A stretch of DNA of 6,706 nucleotides, from assembly GCA_007135995.1 (NCBI GenBank), contig SLHU01000207.1, positions 1 through 6,706 on the forward strand, given 5' to 3'. The notes below the pieces were generated by a model that was not told where the DNA came from, did not search any database, and saw only the letters and a program-made list of their open reading frames with translations. A program made the translations under genes and the position numbers. Origin of the DNA: Clostridiales bacterium (GTDB lineage Bacteria > Bacillota > Clostridia > Saccharofermentanales > UBA5734). How positions within the stretch are numbered: position 1 is the stretch's first letter; each line of letters starts with the position of its first letter. Below, piece by piece: positions 1 to 5,801 of this stretch.

Positions 1-1283
1 ATGAGCACATCACCGCGCGCGGGCATTTTGACCGGTGCAGGCCTTGCGTCCAGCCGGATGGTCATGTCACCGGTGCTTTGATCAATTTCACGGATGGTAC
101 CGATCGGCAGGCCAAAACTGCCGCTGACCGGGCCGGCACGAAGGCTCTGGCGGCGGTCACCTGTCAGGTGCCTGTCTGTGAAATCGCCGCCGCGGTTAAA
201 TGCCAGCAGCATTTTCTGGCGAATCGCTTCCCGCTGCGCGTCCGTTTCTGCCGGCAGTCTGCCGTCAAGCAGTTCGCGGTAAAGGCCGGTGACGGTGCCG
301 ACATAGGCTGCGTCTTTCATCCGGCCTTCTATTTTCAGCGAATGAACCCCGGTTTTGACCAGGGCTGGCAGATGCTGCCACAAGGCCTGGTCACGCGGAC
401 TGAGCCATGGAAAAGAGGTTTTCTGATCTGCCGCGGATGTCCCGCTCGCTTTTAAAGCGCCGGTTTGACCATCAGCTCTTTTTGGCGGGCGGGCGCCGGT
501 GACTGTATTGGTATTGGCATTGGTATTGATCTTGGTATCTGTCAGCGTTCCATCTGCCGGATGGGGCGGCAGCAGCAGTGATCCATCTTCTTGCCAAAGC
601 CGGTAATCCAGACGGCAAGGCTGGGCACAGTCGCCGCGGTTGCCACTTCGGCCGCCTTGCAGCTGCGATAAAAAGCACTGGCCGGAATAGCTGCAGCATA
701 ATGCGCCATGAATAAACACTTCTGTTTCAAGGCCGCGTTCCCGGGCCAGTTTTGTCATCTCGCGAATATCTGAAAGCGAAAGCTCGCGCGGCAAGATCAC
801 ACGCCTGAAGCCGAGTTCAGCCAGAAAATCAAGGCTGGACGCGTCGCCGATCGTCATCTGCGTGCTGGCATGAAGCGGTATCTCCGGCAGGTTTTTGCGC
901 AGCTGGCCGGCCAGGCCGATATCCTGGATAATCAGGGCATCGATGCCGTCGCTGGCAGCCTGCCAGGCAAGCGTAAGCGCCTGGCTGCCTTCTGTGTCGG
1001 CAATCAGGGTGTTGAGGGCCAGATGAACCTTTACACTGTGAAGATGCGCCTGGTCAATCGCCTGGCGCAGTGTTTCGCGGTCAAAGTTTTCTGCCCGGGC
1101 CCGGGCGCTGAACGATGCGCCGCCCAGATAAACAGCGTCCGCACCGTGATCAATCGCAGCCTGCAAAGACGCCGGCTGTCCAGCCGGCGCCAGTAATTCA
1201 GGTACCTGATGCGGCGCGTGCGCCGGCAGTCTTTGCTCCCCTGGTGCTTTCGGGGCCCGTCCTTTTCTTTTTTCTGATATCAT
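1..1283 (-). CDS. U32 family protein (RlhA/YdcP-like, formerly 'peptidase U32'), partial, C-terminus off the left edge
   Basis: I translated this minus-strand frame by hand: 427 codons without a stop, running off the left edge. PELLAPAG (28-35) and GADAVYLGG (47-55) are the usual U32 N-terminus. Residues 188-206 fit the U32 signature E-x-F-x2-G-[SA]-[LIVM]-C-x4-G-x-C-x-[LIVM]-S exactly. NRGDCAQPCR (215-224) and KIEGRMK (317-323) follow. C196, C203, C219 and C223 are candidate Fe-S ligands, by analogy with UbiU/UbiV-type members. FNRGG (362-366) resembles the long, DUF3656-containing group that includes the 23S rRNA C2501 hydroxylase RlhA; the C-terminal domain needed to confirm this is missing. 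Residues 240-292 are a low-complexity insertion where relatives go almost directly to the SPRD segment. ATG at 1283 was chosen because AAGGA lies 11 nt upstream; ATG at 1295, overlapping zapA, has no usable spacing. Coupled translation with zapA is likely (stop 1285-1287, one base, ATG). The tRNA hydroxylase TrhP and true proteases are alternatives. Confidence 0.9.
   Translation of the reverse strand, partial: MISEKRKGRAPKAPGEQRLPAHAPHQVPELLAPAGQPASLQAAIDHGADAVYLGGASFSARARAENFDRETLRQAIDQAHLHSVKVHLALNTLIADTEGSQALTLAWQAASDGIDALIIQDIGLAGQLRKNLPEIPLHASTQMTIGDASSLDFLAELGFRRVILPRELSLSDIREMTKLARERGLETEVFIHGALCCSYSGQCFLSQLQGGRSGNRGDCAQPCRLDYRLWQEDGSLLLPPHPADGTLTDTKINTNANTNTVTGARPPKRADGQTGALKASGTSAADQKTSFPWLSPRDQALWQHLPALVKTGVHSLKIEGRMKDAAYVGTVTGLYRELLDGRLPAETDAQREAIRQKMLLAFNRGGDFTDRHLTGDRRQSLRAGPVSGSFGLPIGTIREIDQSTGDMTIRLDARPAPVKMPARGDVL
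507..536 (-). repeat. Hexanucleotide tandem tract inside the U32 gene insertion
   Basis: Five consecutive 6-bp units on the plus strand read attggt, attggc, attggt, attgat, cttggt. On the coding strand they encode residues 250-259, an alternating Asn-Thr-type stretch (TKINTNANTN). The tract lies in the non-conserved insertion between the CxxPCR and SPRD motifs, so a gain or loss of units would keep the frame and probably leave the core fold intact. Confidence 0.85.
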
Positions 1284-1284
1284 A

Positions 1285-2115
1285 TCAGCGGCCATCCTTG
1301 CGGCCCTGGTTCAGGTAATCGTCAAAATGTGTTTGTTTCAAACTGTCTGCCTCCTGGCTATTTTTGAATATATCCTCATTTGCATCCTGATGTGTGTCAG
1401 GCTGTCTGTCATTGATTGTGTTTCCGTTTGCTTGATCCTGATGTGTGTCAGGCTGTGAGCCGCTTTTTGTATCCTCATTTGCTTCATCCTGACTGCTGTC
1501 CGGCCCTTCTGCGTCAGGTTTTAAGCGGCGATCAGGCGTCTTTCCGGGCATGGCCTCATTTGCGCGTTTTCTTTCAGGTTCTGCTGCTTCAAGCGCTTCA
1601 GGTGACAGTTCTGCCTGCTGAACCGCGCGATCCGCAGATGGAGCCGTTGGGTCTTGCTCATGCTCCTGCCAAGTCACATCCGATACCTGCAGCGGCATAT
1701 CAGACGCATCCGTGTCAGACAGATACTTGCCGCTGCGGCGCCATTTGGCCAGCTCTGCTTCATACTCGCTGCAAACCTGGCGCAGTGCCAGAATTTCTTT
1801 TTTCATTTCCCAGTTATGTTCACGCTGTCTTTGCAGCTCATGGCGTATCTCGCTGATCTGCCGGTCTGTCTGCTGCTGGCGATTATCCTCACTTCGGACC
1901 TTTTCATATGCGCGGGTCAGATCATCGACCGCGTTCACCAGAGCCAGAACAGTTGCCTGCTGCTGGCTAAGCTGCGGATTGCTTTGCATCACCCGCTGGA
2001 TCATTTCATCGGCACGGGTACCGACTTTTCGGGTATATTGTTCATCCTCAGCCGAAACCAGCGAATATGTTATACTGCCAATGCGTACCTGGACACGTTT
2101 TACTTCATCTGCCAT
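1285..2115 (-). CDS. zapA: Cell division protein ZapA with a long repetitive C-terminal tail
   Basis: ZapA binds FtsZ in the cytoplasm and promotes protofilament bundling at the division ring. Residues 6-72 match the ZapA core: KRVQVRIGSITYSLV, then the EQYTRKV segment, then a helix ending in ALVNAVDDLTRAYEKV. Residues 75-125 look like a charged coiled coil (Arg/Gln/Glu rich). Bacillota ZapA proteins usually end near here, at about 80-150 residues; this one has 276. Residues 130-276 are acidic, Gln/Asp/Asn rich and probably disordered, with repeated QPDTHQD motifs at 221-227 and 238-244. Its ATG has a good Shine-Dalgarno AGAGGTGA (2123-2130) with 7 nt spacing. It follows rsmA after 261 bp and is coupled to the U32 gene. 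The core call is firm; the function of the tail is unknown. Confidence 0.88.
   Translation of the reverse strand: MADEVKRVQVRIGSITYSLVSAEDEQYTRKVGTRADEMIQRVMQSNPQLSQQQATVLALVNAVDDLTRAYEKVRSEDNRQQQTDRQISEIRHELQRQREHNWEMKKEILALRQVCSEYEAELAKWRRSGKYLSDTDASDMPLQVSDVTWQEHEQDPTAPSADRAVQQAELSPEALEAAEPERKRANEAMPGKTPDRRLKPDAEGPDSSQDEANEDTKSGSQPDTHQDQANGNTINDRQPDTHQDANEDIFKNSQEADSLKQTHFDDYLNQGRKDGR
1369..1500 (-). repeat. 51-bp-spaced imperfect repeats in the zapA tail
   Basis: An identical 22-bp string occurs at 1384-1405 and 1435-1456, exactly 51 bp (17 codons) apart. A more diverged third copy, recognisable by tcctcatttgc and atcctga, covers about 1470-1500. The repeats are in frame and encode QPDTHQD plus ANED/ANGN-like elements. 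They look like local duplication followed by drift. Confidence 0.8.
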
Positions 2116-2122
2116 GGTTCGG

Positions 2123-2130
2123 TCACCTCT
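2123..2130 (-). promoter_or_regulatory. zapA ribosome binding site
   Basis: AGAGGTGA on the minus strand, 7 nt before the ATG at 2115. This supports the chosen zapA start. Confidence 0.8.
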
Positions 2131-2176
2131 TATCCGGCATCACAAAAAATTCATTTGACTGAACGCTGAAAAGTGC

Positions 2177-2210
2177 AGAATGCCTTGTTTTTTAGGATGC
2201 CTTGCTTTAT
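2177..2210. repeat. Two tandem 17-bp imperfect repeats upstream of zapA
   Basis: Copies at 2177-2193 and 2194-2210 match at 14 of 17 positions and share an identical core, atgccttg. They are non-coding, in the rsmA-zapA gap, about 60 bp upstream of the zapA ribosome binding site. They may be a duplicated protein site or a slippage product; nothing in the sequence decides. Confidence 0.6.
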
Positions 2211-2213
2211 AAA

Positions 2214-2227
2214 AGGTGAAGGCACCT
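2214..2227 (-). terminator. Weak terminator-like hairpin downstream of rsmA
   Basis: On the minus strand AGGTG-CCTT-CACCT forms a 5-bp stem followed by TTTAT. The stem is short and the U tract poor, so this is at best a partial terminator between rsmA and zapA; read-through into zapA is quite possible. Confidence 0.2.
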
Positions 2228-2255
2228 GTTGCTGATCTGAAACGCCCTTTGCTAA

Positions 2256-2307
2256 AGCAGCGGGGCTGCTGCATGCTGACAAATTTCTGCGAACATTCGT
2301 CAGCATG
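2256..2307. repeat. Nested inverted repeats in the rsmA-zapA gap
   Basis: A 9-bp inverted repeat, catgctgac (2272-2280) and gtcagcatg (2299-2307), encloses a second small one, cgaa-ca-ttcg (2290-2299). Directly beside it is a 6-bp stem with a 3-nt loop, agcagc-ggg-gctgct (2256-2270). On the minus strand the last hairpin is followed only by TT, so it is not a classical terminator. Together they could structure the zapA leader RNA or serve as an operator. Confidence 0.55.
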
Positions 2308-2340
2308 TTGTCAGTAAGCGCATTCATCCTCTTGCTCATC

Positions 2341-2370
2341 AGTATAACCTTTGTTAGCAGTTGACGGCAA
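2341..2370 (-). promoter_or_regulatory. Possible zapA promoter at the end of rsmA
   Basis: On the minus strand TTGCCG (2365-2370), an 18-bp spacer, then TATACT (2341-2346), placed just after the rsmA stop codon. The -10 matches 5 of 6 consensus bases and the -35 matches 4 of 6. It would give zapA its own transcript with a leader of about 220 nt containing the hairpins at 2256-2307. Confidence 0.4.
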
Positions 2371-2376
2371 CAAATC

Positions 2377-3330
2377 TTACATCAGCAGGAGATATATTCT
2401 GGCATATTCTTCCGGTTTTATCTGCTCTGGCCGCACGTTCTCTGCAAGCTTTAAGCTGCTCAGTATCTGGCGCACGCAGTTTCGTTTTTCTTTTGACCAG
2501 CCGGCATCTCCCAATGAGTTAACCAGTGTTTTCCGCCGTCTCGAAAAGCAGTCGTTGAGAAAGGAAAGAAACGCTTCCGTATCGCTATCAGGCAGCGTAT
2601 CCCGAACGGCCGCGTCGGCATCACTTTCGGGCAGCGTGTCCCGAACGGCTGCGTCGGCATCACTTTCAGGCAGCGTATCCCGAACGGCTGCGTCGACGGT
2701 TTTTCCGTCAACATGTCTTTGCAGATGGATCAGTACAGAATCAACGTGCGGTTTAGGATAAAAGGCGGATGCCGGCACCCGTGCCAGCTTCTTGACGGAT
2801 CCGAAAAGAGCGGCCAGGATGGCGACAGGGCCATACAGGCGGCTGCCCGGCGTCGCGGCAAGGCGATCGCCGGCTTCTTTTTGTACCATCAGCGTCAGGC
2901 TTTGTAAACACGGCAGCTCACTGATCAGTTTTTCAACCAGCGGACTGGTGATATAGTACGGCAGGTTCGCGGCCACCTTGATGATCTTACCTTGTGTCTG
3001 CCAGCTGCTGGTCAGGTGTTTAAAATCTGCCTGCATCGCATCAGCATGCACGATGTCAACACAGGGAAAAGGCGAAACAACTTCCTGAAGCGCCGGCAGT
3101 ATATGGCGGTCTATTTCAATCGCCAGTACCCGGCCGGCATCAATGGCCAATGCACGGGTTAAGCCGCCCAGCCCCGGACCAATTTCAATCACCAGCGTGT
3201 CGGCGTCGGGCGCCGCCGCTGAAACGGCCATACCGATCACCCGGTCATCTACCAGAAAATTCTGGCCCAGTGAACGGGTGGGCTGAAGACTGTGACGTCT
3301 GATGATCTCAAGGGTCTCACTTCGGTTCAT
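2377..3330 (-). CDS. rsmA: 16S rRNA (adenine-N6,N6) dimethyltransferase RsmA/KsgA
   Basis: The enzyme uses S-adenosylmethionine to dimethylate two adjacent adenines (A1518/A1519, E. coli numbering) near the 3' end of 16S rRNA during small-subunit maturation. Loss gives kasugamycin resistance. With the start at 3330 it has 317 residues, against a usual 260-295. Visible motifs are SLGQNFL (20-26), the SAM loop EIGPG (49-53), the acidic IEID (71-74), catalytic NLPYY (122-126), YPKPHVDS (191-198) and SRRRKTL (263-269). The excess length is an insertion at 213-251 made of three 13-residue repeats between the catalytic and C-terminal domains. ATG 3330 is preferred over ATG 3366 and 3339 because the promoter's -10 and -35 lie at 3338-3366 and family homology begins here. 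There is no Shine-Dalgarno sequence. It heads the rsmA-zapA-U32 strand and diverges from the DUF5305-like gene. Confidence 0.95.
   Translation of the reverse strand: MNRSETLEIIRRHSLQPTRSLGQNFLVDDRVIGMAVSAAAPDADTLVIEIGPGLGGLTRALAIDAGRVLAIEIDRHILPALQEVVSPFPCVDIVHADAMQADFKHLTSSWQTQGKIIKVAANLPYYITSPLVEKLISELPCLQSLTLMVQKEAGDRLAATPGSRLYGPVAILAALFGSVKKLARVPASAFYPKPHVDSVLIHLQRHVDGKTVDAAVRDTLPESDADAAVRDTLPESDADAAVRDTLPDSDTEAFLSFLNDCFSRRRKTLVNSLGDAGWSKEKRNCVRQILSSLKLAENVRPEQIKPEEYARIYLLLM
2588..2704 (-). repeat. Three tandem 39-bp repeats inside rsmA
   Basis: Units begin at 2588, 2627 and 2666 with a period of exactly 39 bp, and encode three copies of DAAVRDTLPESDA (the copy read last, at 2588, carries D for E and T for A). 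The copies differ by only a few bases; the unit at 2666 diverges after about 2694. The period is a multiple of three, so the frame is kept. The near identity points to recent duplication. Confidence 0.92.
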
Positions 3331-3337
3331 AGCCCGC

Positions 3338-3366
3338 ATTATAGGCGCCGTCTGACCGGCTGTCAA
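3338..3366 (-). promoter_or_regulatory. Consensus sigma-A promoter for rsmA (leaderless start)
   Basis: On the minus strand TTGACA (3361-3366), a 17-bp spacer (3344-3360), then TATAAT (3338-3343): a perfect consensus in both boxes and in spacing. Only 7 nt (3331-3337) separate the -10 from the A of the rsmA ATG at 3330. Transcription should therefore begin at or within a base or two of the start codon. Confidence 0.88.
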
Positions 3367-3536
3367 TCAATATGTGACGCATGTCTCAGACAATCACCTG
3401 GCAGCAGCAGCTTAACTAATTGTCCGGAAATGTGTTGACGATCCTTCAGTCAGTCTGACAGACCCGAACAGTTTTGCGGCATCCTGATCTTTCATCAGAT
3501 CATTTAAAGACCGGGCTGTGCGAAAAAGATCATTCA

Positions 3537-3545
3537 TGTTACAAT
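3537..3545 (+). promoter_or_regulatory. Possible extended -10 promoter for the DUF5305-like gene
   Basis: TGTTACAAT is a TGn-extended -10 (TACAAT, 5 of 6 consensus) 64 bp upstream of the ATG. I see no convincing -35 box. This would give a 5' UTR of about 55 nt. Another AT-rich candidate, TAATAT at 3571, also lacks a -35. Confidence 0.35.
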
Positions 3546-3594
3546 TCATCTTAGAACTGTCACGAAACTGTAATATCACGAATGGTAATCATTT

Positions 3595-3601
3595 GAGGAG
3601 G
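3595..3601 (+). promoter_or_regulatory. Strong ribosome binding site for the DUF5305-like gene
   Basis: GAGGAGG, 7 nt before the ATG at 3609. It fixes this start and contrasts with rsmA next door, which has none. Confidence 0.85.
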
Positions 3602-3608
3602 ATCGGGC

Positions 3609-4889
3609 ATGAAGCGCAACCATAAGGCCAGACATAAAGCCCATGGAGTCTCAAAGAAGAAAAAACAGCGAAGCCGTGCCGCTATGCATCGCTATTTGCG
3701 GCGTTTTTTGATATTTTCTTTAATCTTGATCATCGCTGCGGCCGGAATTGCTTGGCTGTCTGTGACCAGACCGCTGACTGTTTCGATTCCGCGTCAGACC
3801 TTGCAGGCACAAAAAGATGCCGGCATCCAGTACGAGGTGCGGCTGCTGCCTGAAACATTCGGCAATCGCGATGTATTGCCCATGGACCAGATTTATCTGG
3901 CAGAAACCGTTGATATAGTCGCGGTTGATTTCAGCTACCAGCTGACAGGCGATCGCGAAATGACCTGGAATACGGGTCACCAGATCAACGCCAGGGTTGA
4001 GATCCGCGATGCTGAATATCCGGAGCAGATTTTACTAAGCCAGAATATTAACTTGCTGCGCGATCAGCAACTGGCACATCCTCAGACCGCGCTGATTGAA
4101 GAAACCGTTTTGGTTGATTTGGCAGAATATGAGGCCATTGCCGCGGCATTTACTGCGCCGGCAGACGTTGACCTGCTCTATACCCTTACCGTTCAGCTGA
4201 CCGTGTTGAGCGAAGCTGCTCTGGCTGGCGGGTCGTTTACTGTGATCGATGAACCGGCGCTGCGCATTCCGCTGCAGCAGCCAAGATTTTCTATTGACCG
4301 TGTATTGCCGCAGGAAACAAACCTGAGCGTCCGGCAGCCGGTGCGCTATCAGCTGGTGCTGATTCCGCTGCCCTTCGCGTTCTATGCGGCCACCGCCGGC
4401 ACAGCGCTTGTCTTGATCCTCTTGATCCTGATCTTCACCAAAAGCCGGCCAAGAAATAAGTTTCGGCGCCAGCTTCGCCGGATGCTGCGCAAAGCCCGTT
4501 CCCGCGTGATGGTGATAGGCGACAAAGCCTGGGAACCGGAATGGTGCATTCGTGCCACCCATTTTAAATCAATGGTCAAGACAGCGAAAAAACTACGTCA
4601 TCCTATATTTTGCTATATAGACGACGCGGCGCAGACTGCCTATTTTTATGTGTATTACGGCGAAAATAACTACTGCTTTATTTTTGGCAATGATGAGGCT
4701 TCGGCGCAGACTGAAAGTTTCGCGGGGCCTGAACGAACACCTGCACCCCTCTCATCTGACCTGGACGATGAAGCGGATGACATGCCGATCCCGGTGCTGC
4801 CGGAGTCCGACGGTGAAATGCCCGGCGAAGAAAATTCGCCGGACGTGATGCTGGCCCGGCTGCGTGTTCAGACGAGTCACGGCCGCTGA
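3609..4889 (+). CDS. DUF5305-like two-pass membrane protein
   Basis: A 426-residue membrane protein. Residues 1-31 are very basic (KKKKQRSR), TM1 is about 33-51, an extracytoplasmic domain covers about 55-248, TM2 about 252-277, and a cytoplasmic part 278-426. The outer domain has YEVRLLPETF (75-84), then IYLAETVDIVAVDFSYQL (95-112) and later ILLSQNINLL (141-150). The inner part has a module at 311-359 with FKSMVKTAKKLRHPIFCYID (319-338), then a tyrosine-rich segment. This order, a Y-x-V-x-L-x-P segment, an outer beta domain, TM2, then a 'short helix plus rPI' motif, is what I remember of DUF5305 in Bacillota and archaea, and no biochemical function is known to me. The last 60 residues are acidic and probably disordered. 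It diverges from rsmA and converges on the next gene. The family call rests on memory of the pattern. Confidence 0.75.
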   Translation: MKRNHKARHKAHGVSKKKKQRSRAAMHRYLRRFLIFSLILIIAAAGIAWLSVTRPLTVSIPRQTLQAQKDAGIQYEVRLLPETFGNRDVLPMDQIYLAETVDIVAVDFSYQLTGDREMTWNTGHQINARVEIRDAEYPEQILLSQNINLLRDQQLAHPQTALIEETVLVDLAEYEAIAAAFTAPADVDLLYTLTVQLTVLSEAALAGGSFTVIDEPALRIPLQQPRFSIDRVLPQETNLSVRQPVRYQLVLIPLPFAFYAATAGTALVLILLILIFTKSRPRNKFRRQLRRMLRKARSRVMVIGDKAWEPEWCIRATHFKSMVKTAKKLRHPIFCYIDDAAQTAYFYVYYGENNYCFIFGNDEASAQTESFAGPERTPAPLSSDLDDEADDMPIPVLPESDGEMPGEENSPDVMLARLRVQTSHGR

Positions 4890-4892
4890 TCT

Positions 4893-5789
4893 TCATGGCG
4901 ACCGCACGGGCTGGACATGCACCAGATGCCTGACATGCCCGGTGATCTCAATGCCCGGCAGTATGACGGTCAGCTCTGTCTGAGGATTGCTGTGGGGCGT
5001 TGCGAAGAGCACCAGGTCCAGCGGATCAGCCAGCCTCTGATGCGACCAGTTCAGCGTTTCATCATCGGCCGGCGCACGCAGGTTGACCGTATAGACACTG
5101 CGCCCGGGATGCCCGAACAGCAAAACTGATTCCGACCCCAGGGATACCTCAATGCGTGAAGGCGGCTCTGAAAACTGCAGGCTGATCACCAGTGTTTCGC
5201 TGCCCAGCAGCCGCCCGGGCATATCGGGCAGATCTGTCCCCTGCAGATTTGTTTCACCGTTGAAATAGCCGATCTGAGGCTGGAGCTCCATCTGGCAGCC
5301 AAAACCATCCTGAGACGCGAAAACAGATAAACTGCCGCCGGCATCTTCGGACAACGGTATCAGGCAGCCGGATGTTATGCTGACATTCAAAGCGGGTTTT
5401 TGACTATCGGTGTCACAACTGAAATCAGATAATGCATCATCTGAAGCGGCCGGATCTGAGCTGAAGGCGTTCTGTGGTTCATCGCTGACAGCCGCTCTTA
5501 AATCAGTTTTGATCAGGAAGGTGTCATTTTCATATTTTGATAATGAGAGCGCTTCTTTTTTAAAAACACGCCTGACAAGCAGGCTGTCTCCCTGATGATT
5601 TGAAACAGACATAGCTTGCCTGTCACTGTCCGTCGGCGACTTTGACGCGCCGGTTTTCAGCTGAAGTCCGCTGTCACCCGGCATCGTCCAGTCGATGATA
5701 TGCATGTCGTAAAGTCTCGAGAACTGGAAAACCAGTACCGCTATCATGAGCATAATAGAAATTTGCAGCCAGATTGTTTTTTGCAGCAT
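4893..5789 (-). CDS. Hypothetical membrane-anchored extracytoplasmic protein
   Basis: I do not recognise this 298-residue protein. It begins with one hydrophobic segment (about 6-23, WLQISIMLMIAVLVFQF), with Lys4 before it and Arg25 after it, and no lipobox cysteine, so a signal anchor or uncleaved signal is likely. Residues 40-135 are Ser/Asp rich and look disordered. Residues about 136-298 alternate polar and hydrophobic residues with many Gly and Pro, suggesting a beta-sandwich-like domain outside the membrane. There are three cysteines (125, 142, 165). The ATG has a strong ribosome binding site, GGGGAGG, 5 nt upstream. It converges with the DUF5305-like gene with 3 bp between stops. Its identity as a real gene is well supported; its function is not. 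Confidence 0.75.
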   Translation of the reverse strand: MLQKTIWLQISIMLMIAVLVFQFSRLYDMHIIDWTMPGDSGLQLKTGASKSPTDSDRQAMSVSNHQGDSLLVRRVFKKEALSLSKYENDTFLIKTDLRAAVSDEPQNAFSSDPAASDDALSDFSCDTDSQKPALNVSITSGCLIPLSEDAGGSLSVFASQDGFGCQMELQPQIGYFNGETNLQGTDLPDMPGRLLGSETLVISLQFSEPPSRIEVSLGSESVLLFGHPGRSVYTVNLRAPADDETLNWSHQRLADPLDLVLFATPHSNPQTELTVILPGIEITGHVRHLVHVQPVRSP

Positions 5790-5794
5790 GTCAG

Positions 5795-5801
5795 CCTCCC
5801 C
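5795..5801 (-). promoter_or_regulatory. Ribosome binding site of the hypothetical membrane-anchored protein
   Basis: GGGGAGG on the minus strand, 5 nt from the ATG at 5789. It supports both the reading frame and the start. The 50 bp upstream are AT rich, but I find no convincing -35/-10 pair. Confidence 0.8.

Noticed and set aside
472..730. Minus-strand frames overlapping the U32 gene.
   Set aside because: They lie out of frame within the U32 coding sequence, which has an exact family signature here.
1416..2169. Several long plus-strand frames opposite zapA.
   Set aside because: No ribosome binding sites or recognisable domains; the minus strand has a clear ZapA core and a good ribosome binding site.
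2151..2339. 62-codon minus-strand frame between rsmA and zapA.
   Set aside because: No properly spaced ribosome binding site at ATG 2339, no family resemblance, and it spans the inverted and tandem repeats of the gap.
2588..2704. CRISPR-like array.
   Set aside because: The 39-bp units are directly adjacent with no spacers and are in frame within rsmA.
2351..2761. Plus-strand frame with repeated SLSGSVSRTAASA-like units.
   Set aside because: It is the antisense reading of the 39-bp repeats in rsmA, whose conserved motifs settle the coding strand.
3485..3502. Hairpin tgatct-ttcatc-agatca as a terminator.
   Set aside because: It lies between divergent genes with no upstream plus-strand gene to terminate, and the following T run is only three bases.
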